Below, piece after piece: positions 1 through 5,419 of a stretch of 6,990 nt of DNA (its first letter is position 1; each line of letters starts with the position of its first letter). Below the pieces are notes generated by a model. It was not told the origin of the DNA. It ran no database searches and saw only the letters and a program-made list of their open reading frames with translations. Made by a program: the position numbers and the translations under genes. The stretch lies in the NCBI GenBank assembly GCA_041180785.1, contig JBEGQV010000266.1, forward strand, positions 1-6,990, read 5' to 3'. Source of the stretch: Sandaracinomonas sp041180785. GTDB taxonomy: Bacteria; Bacteroidota; Bacteroidia; Cytophagales; Spirosomataceae.

Positions 1-785
1 TTTATTTGAAACCTAAAAGCAATGAAAATTGTGAGATTTTGGAGTTGAACTTAGAAATATTTCCAAATCCTGTTAAAATTTCATCCAATGTAGATCCAGA
101 GGGAAATGAGCAACTGATAGCGCTTTTTGAACAATCAACTACTATTTTTACAGTTGAGTTAATTGCAAAGGTTCATTTAACCCCTTTTAATCCCTTTGAT
201 TTTTATTTTATACCCAAAGACGCACAAAAGCTGCCAATGAGATATGATGCAGAGCAAAGAAGAGTTTTAAGTCCTTACCTTGTAAACGAAACCTTACCGG
301 CTGAAATTATTGTTCTTTCAAACCAGCTTCTATACAAAGCAAATACCTATACTTCTGCATTTTTAATGGAAATCAATCAGTTTATTTGTGATGAATTTAC
401 CTACGAAATAAGAGAAGAGGGTCGTGCACATTTACCCAATTTTACGCTTAGTCAAAAACGGGGTTCTTGTCGCGATTTTGCTGTTTTATTTGCTTCAATT
501 TGCCAAGCCCAGGGCTTGGCAACACGATTTGTCTCTGGCTATTATGTTGGACAATCTCCCCAAGATGTACCCGATCAATCCCATAATTTACATGCTTGGG
601 TGGAAGTTTATTTACCCGGGGGTGGGTGGAAAGGATTTGATCCTACTCAAAATGAAGTAGTATGTGGAAATCATGTAGCCCTTGCAACATCATTCGATTT
701 GAATCTAATTCCGCCAGTTGCGGGATATTACCATGGAGATAGTCCATCTACACTTAGTACTTCAGTTAACTTAAGGCTTGTGTGA
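1..785 (+). CDS. Transglutaminase-like cysteine protease family protein (5' end missing)
   Basis: The protein belongs to the bacterial transglutaminase-like superfamily: a Bact_transglu_N-type beta domain followed by a papain-fold catalytic core. Counting from the TTG at position 6 as residue 1, the nucleophile is Cys155 in GSCRDFA, the histidine is His196 in HAWVEVYLPG, and the aspartate is Asp212 in FDPTQNEV, so the Cys-His-Asp triad is complete. The reading frame stays open to the left edge, and the residues read through it (YLKPK) match the usual family segment around LLRLRPR. I therefore take the TTG as an internal Leu codon and the gene as lacking roughly its first 25-30 codons. Family members are about 270-300 residues and often sit with circularly permuted ATP-grasp and alpha-E proteins; none is visible here. 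The exact reaction (peptidase or amidase) is not known from sequence. There is no signal peptide in the visible part. Its last 20 bp overlap the convergent hydrolase gene. An 11-bp-arm inverted repeat lies inside the coding sequence at 500-522. Confidence 0.9.
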   Translation, partial: YLKPKSNENCEILELNLEIFPNPVKISSNVDPEGNEQLIALFEQSTTIFTVELIAKVHLTPFNPFDFYFIPKDAQKLPMRYDAEQRRVLSPYLVNETLPAEIIVLSNQLLYKANTYTSAFLMEINQFICDEFTYEIREEGRAHLPNFTLSQKRGSCRDFAVLFASICQAQGLATRFVSGYYVGQSPQDVPDQSHNLHAWVEVYLPGGGWKGFDPTQNEVVCGNHVALATSFDLNLIPPVAGYYHGDSPSTLSTSVNLRLV

Positions 786-1440
786 TGATTTTTTTTACCA
801 GTGTAAGTTCTTTCTTTCCGCACCTATATTCATGATCAGTGTCTAATTCAATGATGTCAATGGCGTCCGAAAGGCTAAGTTTTTGCGCAAAATCTTTCGA
901 ACCATAAACATCACGTTTTCCCTGAATTATAATTGTTGATGTCCTAATAGTTTGAAGGTGTTCCGTTCGGTTGGATTCCTCGTTATTGTCCGGATGTTTA
1001 AATGGGTAGCCCAAACATATCACCTGCTTCACCTTGAATTCATCAGCTATTTGCGTGGCTATAATTGCCCCAGCAGAACGGCCTACTAAGTAAATCTCCC
1101 TGTTTTTAGGCAAGGTTTGTAAATAATAGCTCATTACTAGCTTTCTAAAATCAAAATCTCTCTGATTGGGCTCTTGTAATTTGAAATATCCTAAGCCAAA
1201 ATGTCTAAATTTTAGTAAAAATTTTAATTTTAACCATTTAGAGAACAAGGAAAGGAAAAGTTTGTTTGGTTTTAAACGATTAGAAAAATTTTGAATTTTT
1301 AAATGAATAAAATTTAATTCATCTACTGGATCAAACCGTATCTCAAGATTTTTTTGTTTGAGGTTTTCAAATAAATTTTGGTATAAATAGGAATCTTTGT
1401 GAAGATTTTCTCTTCCTAAAACAATAAGAATTTTTTTCAA
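766..1440 (-). CDS. Alpha/beta hydrolase, KANL3/Tex30-like (dienelactone hydrolase-related)
   Basis: A 224-residue cytoplasmic protein with an alpha/beta-hydrolase core. The nucleophile elbow is GRSAGA (Ser122). It is followed by ICLGYPFKHP (141-150) and RTEHL (158-162), which match the LGYPfHPPgkp...R.eHL pattern of the KANL3/Tex30-like hydrolases. Asp177 in GKRDVYG and His203 in DTDHEY complete a Ser-Asp-His triad. The substrate is unknown. The start is a TTG at 1438-1440: it gives MKKILIVLG, a typical first beta strand, and no in-frame ATG exists before the upstream stop at 1474-1476. Residues 52-90 are unusually rich in Lys, Leu and Phe compared with the family and may form a lid or amphipathic insert. 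The gene is divergent from the sulfatase (55-bp spacer) and overlaps the transglutaminase gene tail to tail by 20 bp. Family assignment is fairly secure; function is not. Confidence 0.82.
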   Translation of the reverse strand: MKKILIVLGRENLHKDSYLYQNLFENLKQKNLEIRFDPVDELNFIHLKIQNFSNRLKPNKLFLSLFSKWLKLKFLLKFRHFGLGYFKLQEPNQRDFDFRKLVMSYYLQTLPKNREIYLVGRSAGAIIATQIADEFKVKQVICLGYPFKHPDNNEESNRTEHLQTIRTSTIIIQGKRDVYGSKDFAQKLSLSDAIDIIELDTDHEYRCGKKELTLVKKIITQALS

Positions 1441-1474
1441 AGTAGAAACGGAGTAATTGAGACATGAAATTAAT

Positions 1475-1484
1475 CAAATATTTG
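1475..1484. promoter_or_regulatory. Palindrome in divergent spacer; possible sulfatase promoter -7 element
   Basis: The 55-bp spacer between the two divergent start codons holds a perfect 10-bp palindrome, CAAATATTTG. Its right part, AATATTTG (1477-1484), matches the Bacteroidota -7 box TAnnTTTG except for the first base, and a TTG at 1457-1459 lies 17 nt upstream, as expected for the -33 element. This predicts a sulfatase transcript with a very short leader. Because the element is symmetric, the other strand carries the same half-match, but I see no good TTG partner for the hydrolase gene. The assignment comes from motif matching only. Confidence 0.35.
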
Positions 1485-1495
1485 TAAATTGAATT

Positions 1496-3181
1496 ATGAA
1501 AAAAACATTCCTTTTACTTCTTGGAGTCTTATTTTTTTCCAATTTGTTGCAGGCACAGCCAAATAAATCAGGAAAACGCCCCAACATTATTTTTATCATG
1601 TCAGATGATCACGCCTATCAGGCCATTTCTGCCTATGACAATAAATTGATTCAAACACCCAACATCGACCGAATTGCCAAACGAGGAATGCTTTTTACAC
1701 AAGCCTCGGTAACAAATTCGATTTGCGCGCCTTCACGCGCAACGATTTTAACAGGAAAACATTCCCACTTAAATGGTAAAATAGATAACCATTTTGATTT
1801 CGATACCACCAATGTAACCTTTCCACAAATCCTCCAACAATCCGGCTACCAAACTGCCATGTTTGGGAAATTACACTTTGGAAATAATCCAAAAGGTTTC
1901 GATGAGTTTAAGATTTTACCCGGACAAGGAAATTATTACAATCCGGATTTTATCACCAAAAAACAAGGTAATATCAAGGTAGATGGATATGTGACAGACA
2001 TCATTACCAACATGACTTTAGATTGGCTTCAAAAAGATCGCGACCCCAACAAACCATTTATGTTAATGTACTTGCACAAGGCCCCACATAGATCCTGGTT
2101 GCCTGCCGAGAGACATTTAGATGAATTTACACATAAAAAATTTCCTGAGCCAGCCACTTTGTTCGATGATTATAAAAACAGAACCACTCCTGTTGCGGAG
2201 GCTGAAATGAATATTTTGAAGCACATGTCGTGGGCAGGTGATAATAAGGTGTTTCCGGAGGTCATGGATGAGTTAAAAATTCCAGAAATTGGATTTGATA
2301 AACAACGCTATCAATCAGAAATGGGTCGACTCAATCCGTCTCAAAAAGCTAATTTCATGAAGGTTTACACCCCAATCAACGAGGAGTTTAAAAAACAATA
2401 CCCTTCCATGAAGGAAGCTGACAAGATGCGTTGGAAATACCAGCGCTATCTGCAAGATTACCTCGGAACCATTAAAGCAGTAGATGAAAATGTGGGTCGA
2501 TTGATTGATTATTTGGAAGCGAATCAATTAATGGACAACACCATTATCGTGTACACTTCCGATCAAGGATTTTACTTGGGAGAGCACGGATGGTTCGACA
2601 AACGGTTCATCTATGACCAATCGTTTAAAACGCCTCTTTTGGTTGCTTGGCCCGGCAAAATAAAACCTGGGACCAAATCGGAGAAGTTGGTACAAAATCT
2701 CGATTTTGCCCAAACTTTTTTAGATGCAGCTGGCGTAAAAGCTCCGGTAGATATGCAAGGCAAAAGTTTGTTGCCTATTTTAACAGGAAACGAAAAGAAT
2801 TTCAAACGTGATGCGGTGTATTACCACTATTATGAATACCCAGCAGAGCACATGGTGAATCGACACTATGCAATTGTAACCAAAGATTATAAGTTGATTC
2901 ATTACTATTATGTCGAAGACCAATGGGAATTGATCGATCGCCAAAAAGACCCACAAGAGTTGAGAAATGAATACAATAATCCGGCTTATGCAAAAATTAA
3001 AGCAACTTTACATAAAAAACTCGAAGAACTTCGCTATCAATACAAAGACAATACCGCCTTAAGCAATTCCTATGTAGAGCGACTCATGTCGGATGCAGAA
3101 AAAGGAAAGGTCTTTGGCGTAAGCAAAGAAAAAGCTGCGGAGATTCGAGCAAGGCGAAAGAAAGTCGAATCCAAAAAATAA
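1496..3181 (+). CDS. Secreted formylglycine-dependent sulfatase (family S1)
   Basis: A 561-residue arylsulfatase-superfamily enzyme that hydrolyses sulfate esters, most likely on a sulfated polysaccharide, in the periplasm or outside the cell. Residues 1-20 form a signal peptide (MKK, a hydrophobic run, cleavage predicted after LLQA). The metal-binding SDDH (Asp37, Asp38) opens the domain. Cys77 in CAPSRATILTG is the residue converted to formylglycine. FGKLHFG (Lys125, His127), HKAPH (Lys195, His198), TSDQG (Asp356) and GEHGWFDKR (His364, Lys369) supply the remaining active-site residues. The C-terminal part from about 435 (YYHYYEYP, then YKLIHYYY and WELIDRQKDP) matches the DUF4976-type C-terminal domain, and the last 45 residues form a charged, Lys/Arg-rich tail. 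The substrate cannot be read from sequence. Cys-type maturation needs a formylglycine-generating enzyme or an anaerobic sulfatase-maturating enzyme, neither of which is in the window. It appears monocistronic: its own promoter candidate upstream and a strong terminator downstream. Confidence 0.95.
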   Translation: MKKTFLLLLGVLFFSNLLQAQPNKSGKRPNIIFIMSDDHAYQAISAYDNKLIQTPNIDRIAKRGMLFTQASVTNSICAPSRATILTGKHSHLNGKIDNHFDFDTTNVTFPQILQQSGYQTAMFGKLHFGNNPKGFDEFKILPGQGNYYNPDFITKKQGNIKVDGYVTDIITNMTLDWLQKDRDPNKPFMLMYLHKAPHRSWLPAERHLDEFTHKKFPEPATLFDDYKNRTTPVAEAEMNILKHMSWAGDNKVFPEVMDELKIPEIGFDKQRYQSEMGRLNPSQKANFMKVYTPINEEFKKQYPSMKEADKMRWKYQRYLQDYLGTIKAVDENVGRLIDYLEANQLMDNTIIVYTSDQGFYLGEHGWFDKRFIYDQSFKTPLLVAWPGKIKPGTKSEKLVQNLDFAQTFLDAAGVKAPVDMQGKSLLPILTGNEKNFKRDAVYYHYYEYPAEHMVNRHYAIVTKDYKLIHYYYVEDQWELIDRQKDPQELRNEYNNPAYAKIKATLHKKLEELRYQYKDNTALSNSYVERLMSDAEKGKVFGVSKEKAAEIRARRKKVESKK

Positions 3182-3187
3182 ATCATC

Positions 3188-3217
3188 AAAAACCTGCAGA
3201 AAATTGCAGGTTTTTTT
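3188..3217 (+). terminator. Intrinsic terminator of the sulfatase gene
   Basis: Seven bases after the sulfatase stop codon there is an 11-bp perfect stem (AAAAACCTGCA at 3188-3198 pairing with TGCAGGTTTTT at 3205-3215), a 6-nt loop, and a run of seven T from 3211. This is a textbook rho-independent terminator on the + strand. It separates the sulfatase from the arsenic cassette: the -33 candidate of the arsR promoter begins at 3221. Confidence 0.9.
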
Positions 3218-3220
3218 GTT

Positions 3221-3251
3221 TTGCAAAATATTCATCGTAATATTACGTTTG
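3221..3251 (+). promoter_or_regulatory. arsR promoter (TTG-N20-TAcgTTTG)
   Basis: TTG at 3221-3223 and TACGTTTG at 3244-3251 are separated by 20 nt, and both fit the Bacteroidota housekeeping promoter consensus (TTG, 17-23 nt, TAnnTTTG). The -7 box overlaps the palindrome CGTAATATTACG, so a repressor bound there would block RNA polymerase. The arsR ATG at 3254 lies only two bases after the box, which implies a leaderless or nearly leaderless mRNA if this is the real promoter. Based on motif match and position only. Confidence 0.6.
3234..3249. promoter_or_regulatory. Candidate ArsR operator O1 upstream of arsR
   Basis: A perfect 12-bp palindrome, CGTAATATTACG (3236-3247), lies just before arsR and overlaps the -7 promoter element. 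Thirteen bases of this site (ATCGTAATATTAC, 3234-3246) recur exactly at 3605-3617 before arsM. A dyad of this size fits a dimeric winged-helix repressor, and ArsR proteins commonly repress their own promoter. That ArsR binds here is inference from symmetry, position and duplication. Confidence 0.65.
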
Positions 3252-3253
3252 AT

Positions 3254-3586
3254 ATGGGAGCAAGTAAAATAATCGATTATTCCGAACGACAATTGCAATT
3301 GGCAAAATATGCCAAGGCACTCTCGCATCCTGCTCGTATAGCCATTTTAGAAGTATTATTGAGGCGACAAACGTGCATTTGTGGGGATATTGTTGACGAG
3401 TTACCCATTTCGCAAAGTACAGTATCGCAGCATTTAAAGGAGTTGAAAGAAGCAGGATTGATCAAAGGGAGTATCGACGGTGTAACCGTTTGTTATTGCA
3501 TTGATGAACAAGCCTGGAAAAATGCAGAGCATTTTTTGCGGTCCATTTTTGGTGAATTTCAGTTGATGAAATCCACTTGTTGTTAA
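3254..3586 (+). CDS. arsR: ArsR-family arsenic-responsive transcriptional repressor
   Basis: A 110-residue winged-helix repressor of the ArsR/SmtB family. In the absence of metalloid it should bind the operators before arsR and arsM; As(III) or Sb(III) binding would release it. Visible parts are AKALSHPARIAILEVLL (residues 18-36), a Cys41-x-Cys43 pair (TCICGD) at the position of the ELCVCDL metalloid site of classical ArsR, the recognition helix SQSTVSQHLKEL (53-64), and the wing ending in Cys80 and Cys82 (VCYC). The protein ends in a vicinal Cys109-Cys110 pair. The ATG at 3254 is chosen because the protein then starts at the usual distance from the first helix; a longer frame from the TTG at 3221 would place the operator inside the coding sequence. 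First gene of the arsenic cassette; arsM follows after 41 nt. Confidence 0.93.
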   Translation: MGASKIIDYSERQLQLAKYAKALSHPARIAILEVLLRRQTCICGDIVDELPISQSTVSQHLKELKEAGLIKGSIDGVTVCYCIDEQAWKNAEHFLRSIFGEFQLMKSTCC

Positions 3587-3604
3587 AAAAAATTGAATTA
3601 TTTT

Positions 3605-3620
3605 ATCGTAATATTACAAT
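3605..3620. promoter_or_regulatory. Candidate ArsR operator O2 and internal promoter before arsM
   Basis: The 10-bp palindrome GTAATATTAC (3608-3617) lies between arsR and arsM and shares 13 identical bases with the site before arsR. Extended to 16 bp (3605-3620) it is symmetric except for one base pair. A TTG at 3593-3595 lies 12 nt before the palindrome, against 13 nt for the arsR site, so the spacing of a -33 element is conserved as well. The -7 box is weaker here (TACAATTA at 3615-3622). This suggests a second ArsR-controlled promoter serving arsM-arsC-dinB. Function is inferred. Confidence 0.6.
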
Positions 3621-3627
3621 TAATAAG

Positions 3628-4467
3628 ATGAAAACAGATCAAGAATTAAAGGACATTGTCAAGAGCAAATACAGTGAGATTGCCTTACAAGACAAAGAGA
3701 CCAACATGTCCTCATGTTGTGGTGCAGGGGGGTGCTCTACAGAAGTGTACAATATCATGAGCGATGATTATGGAACGTTGGAGGGGTATAACCCAGATGC
3801 TGATTTAGGTTTAGGTTGTGGTTTACCCACACAATTTGCTAAAATAAAAGCTGGAGATGTGGTAGTGGATTTAGGTAGTGGGGCAGGAAATGATTGTTTT
3901 GTCGCTCGACACGAAACAGGTGAAACCGGAAAAGTAATTGGGATTGATTTCACACCTGCTATGATTGATCGTGCGAGAGAAAATGCTGAAAAACGTGGAT
4001 TCAACAACGTAGAATTTCGTCAGGGAGACATTGAGCAAATGCCGATTACCTCCAATGTAGCAGATGTAATTGTGAGCAATTGTGTACTGAATTTAGTGCC
4101 CAATAAAGATGCGGTGATGAAAGAAATATTTCGTGTGTTAAAACCAGGGGGACACTTTAGCATTAGCGATGTAGTATTAAAGGGAAATTTGCCGGAAGGT
4201 TTACAAACAGATGCCGAAATGTATGCTGGTTGTGTGGCAGGGGCTATTCAAAAAGACACTTATTTGGGAATGATTTTTAATAATGGTTTCCAACATGTAA
4301 CCATTCAAAAAGAAAAACCGATTATTATTCCTGATGATATTTTGGTTAATTATTTGAGTAAGGACGAAATAGATTCTTTCAAAAATGGAAATACAGGCAT
4401 TTTTAGTGTAACGGTTTATGCCGAGAAACCTTCGACTACTTGTGTTCCTGGTTCTGGGTGTTGTTAA
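3628..4467 (+). CDS. arsM: Arsenite S-adenosylmethionine methyltransferase ArsM
   Basis: A 279-residue cytoplasmic enzyme that methylates thiol-bound As(III) with S-adenosylmethionine, giving mono-, di- and trimethylarsenicals. The SAM-binding motif I is DLGSGAGNDCF (81-91), with VIGIDFTPAMI (103-113) and GDIEQMPI (133-140) as motifs II/III. Cys36, Cys64 (GLGCG), Cys152 (SNCVLNL) and Cys202 (AGCVAG) correspond to the four conserved cysteines of characterised ArsM; the 28- and 50-residue spacings of the first and last pair agree with the algal enzyme as I recall it. Further cysteines occur at 30-31 and in a C-terminal CVPGSGCC tail (272, 278, 279), close to the tail of ArsR. The ATG at 3628 is preferred over an upstream TTG in the same frame, because the latter would run through the operator. 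The stop is 3 nt from the arsC start, pointing to coupled translation. Confidence 0.95.
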   Translation: MKTDQELKDIVKSKYSEIALQDKETNMSSCCGAGGCSTEVYNIMSDDYGTLEGYNPDADLGLGCGLPTQFAKIKAGDVVVDLGSGAGNDCFVARHETGETGKVIGIDFTPAMIDRARENAEKRGFNNVEFRQGDIEQMPITSNVADVIVSNCVLNLVPNKDAVMKEIFRVLKPGGHFSISDVVLKGNLPEGLQTDAEMYAGCVAGAIQKDTYLGMIFNNGFQHVTIQKEKPIIIPDDILVNYLSKDEIDSFKNGNTGIFSVTVYAEKPSTTCVPGSGCC

Positions 4468-4470
4468 TGA

Positions 4471-4893
4471 ATGAATATGAAAAAGAAAATTTTAGTCCTT
4501 TGTACAGGCAATAGTTGTCGTAGTCAAATTGCCCACGGTTATTTAGCCAAATTTGCGGGAGAAAAAGCAGAGGTGTACAGTGCAGGAGTTGAAACCCATG
4601 GGGTAAATCCAAAAGCAATTGCCACCATGCATGAAGATGGAATTGATATCTCTGGGCACACCTCCAACAATGTGTTGGAATATGAAGGTATCGATTTTGA
4701 TTTTGTGATTACGGTATGCGACAATGCCAAAGAACGTTGTCCGTATTTTCCGACAAATGCCAAAAAATTCCATTATAACTTCCCAGATCCTGCCAAATTT
4801 GTGGGTTCAGAGGAAGATACCAAAAAGGAATTTGCGCGCGTTCGCGAAATGATTAAAACGTATTGTTTAGAATTTGTCCAAACAAATCTATAA
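4471..4893 (+). CDS. arsC: Arsenate reductase, thioredoxin-coupled (low-molecular-weight phosphatase fold)
   Basis: A 140-residue ArsC of the Staphylococcus pI258/Bacillus type, which reduces arsenate to arsenite using an intramolecular cysteine relay and thioredoxin. The P-loop is CTGNSCRS with nucleophile Cys11 and Arg17. The resolving pair is Cys83 and Cys90 (TVCDNAKERCP), with the same 7-residue spacing as in the staphylococcal enzyme. Asp106 in FPDPAKF is the general acid expected for the LMW-PTP fold. It supplies arsenite to ArsM encoded just upstream. Start choice: ATG at 4471 or the in-frame ATG at 4477 (MKKKILVLCTGN) are both possible; the first sits 3 nt after the arsM stop in TAATGAATGAATATG, a layout suited to re-initiation. 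No Shine-Dalgarno sequence is present, as usual for Bacteroidota. DinB follows after 3 nt. Confidence 0.94.
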   Translation: MNMKKKILVLCTGNSCRSQIAHGYLAKFAGEKAEVYSAGVETHGVNPKAIATMHEDGIDISGHTSNNVLEYEGIDFDFVITVCDNAKERCPYFPTNAKKFHYNFPDPAKFVGSEEDTKKEFARVREMIKTYCLEFVQTNL

Positions 4894-4896
4894 ATC

Positions 4897-5340
4897 ATGA
4901 CTTCACAAATGCTTCAAGTATGGCTCGAGGGTCGTACCCGTTTTTCTAAAATATTGGATCAATTAAAAGAAGATGACCTGACAAAAAAATTGGGAAATGC
5001 TCCCAATTCCATTGGTTTTTTGGTTCGCCACGTAGCTGAGGTGGAATTATTGTTTTCCAAAAATGTGTTTCAAAATCCTGAAGTAAAAGTGATTGCCAAA
5101 ACGGTAATTGATGGCAAAGACACAGGTGTTTGGACGAATTTTGATGAACTAAAATCCATTTGTGAAGAGTCATTTCAAACACTTAAACAAACCATTGAAG
5201 CTCAAGACCCTGATTCTTGGAATGATTTAGTGACGACAAAAGAGTTTGGCACAAAGACCAAAGCAGAGGCTCTTGCGCGAGTTGTAACCCACGCGGCCTA
5301 TCATGCCGGACAAATGGCTATTATATTAAAATATGCATAA
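4897..5340 (+). CDS. DinB-fold putative metalloenzyme at the end of the ars cassette
   Basis: A 147-residue protein of the DinB/YfiT-like four-helix bundle superfamily. The three family histidines that bind a divalent metal are visible: His45 in FLVRHVAEVE, and His132 and His136 in THAAYHAGQMA. Helix 1 runs from about residue 5 to 22 and contains WLEGRTRF. Members include thiol-dependent transferases (bacillithiol or mycothiol S-transferases) and many proteins of unknown function. It is not DNA polymerase IV despite the shared name. The start lies 3 nt after the arsC stop, and it is the last gene before a set of palindromes, so it should be co-transcribed with arsM-arsC. That placement suggests a role linked to arsenic or thiol stress, for example handling arsenic-thiol adducts, but no residue proves it. 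The fold call is firm; the function is unknown. Confidence 0.85.
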   Translation: MTSQMLQVWLEGRTRFSKILDQLKEDDLTKKLGNAPNSIGFLVRHVAEVELLFSKNVFQNPEVKVIAKTVIDGKDTGVWTNFDELKSICEESFQTLKQTIEAQDPDSWNDLVTTKEFGTKTKAEALARVVTHAAYHAGQMAIILKYA

Positions 5341-5344
5341 AAAT

Positions 5345-5368
5345 AGCCCAGGGTTTAAACCCTAGGCT
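5345..5368. terminator. Imperfect palindrome; likely - strand terminator hairpin, part of REP-like region
   Basis: A 24-bp dyad (arms 5345-5356 and 5357-5368, centred on GGGTTTAAACCC) with a single mismatched pair. Read on the - strand the hairpin is followed by TATTTTTATG, so it can terminate transcription coming from the Dabb gene. On the + strand it begins 4 nt after the dinB stop. It belongs to a group of nested palindromes that runs to 5413. Confidence 0.6.
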
Positions 5369-5413
5369 GATGATATTTCGAAATTTATCAGCAGCGGGAT
5401 TAATCCCGCTGAT
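5366..5413. repeat. Nested palindromes with alternative pairing (REP-like), possible + strand terminator
   Basis: ATCAGC at 5387-5392 can pair with either of two GCTGAT copies, at 5366-5371 or at 5408-5413. The first pairing encloses the small palindrome ATTTCGAAAT (5375-5384); the second encloses GGGATTAATCCC (5396-5407), with a 3-nt bulge. AGCGGGATTAATCCCGCT (5393-5410) is itself a perfect 18-bp palindrome. The + strand continues with GATTTGATTTT, a weak T-rich tail, so it may terminate the ars transcript. The arrangement resembles repetitive extragenic palindromes; multi-copy status cannot be judged from one copy. Confidence 0.55.
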
Positions 5414-5419
5414 TTGATT

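Noticed and set aside
2315..2993. Several short - strand open frames inside the sulfatase gene
   Set aside because: All are antisense to a complete sulfatase domain and show no protein family features.
3221..3253. Longer ArsR reading frame starting at TTG 3221
   Set aside because: It would put the promoter and the palindromic operator inside the coding sequence, and the added residues match nothing in the family; ATG 3254 gives a normal ArsR start.
3059..3328. 89-codon - strand frame spanning the sulfatase end, terminator and arsR start
   Set aside because: It crosses a strong terminator hairpin and two real genes; the translation shows no domain.
3577..3627. Longer ArsM reading frame starting at TTG 3577
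   Set aside because: It would overlap the end of arsR and include the second operator; ATG 3628 begins at the usual N-terminus of the family.
4600..4620. CCCATGGG palindrome within arsC as a regulatory site
   Set aside because: Only 8 bp, inside conserved coding sequence, and expected by chance in a window of this size.
4539..4773. Two open frames on the - strand inside arsC
   Set aside because: They overlap each other in different frames and are antisense to conserved ArsC motifs; shadows of the real gene.
4897..5340. DinB gene as a DNA polymerase IV (SOS) gene
   Set aside because: The protein is 147 residues with the His triad of the DinB/YfiT four-helix bundle family; it has no polymerase domain. 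The shared name is historical.
5345..5413. CRISPR array or insertion-sequence terminal repeats
   Set aside because: The palindromes differ from one another, have no regular spacers, and flank no transposase gene.
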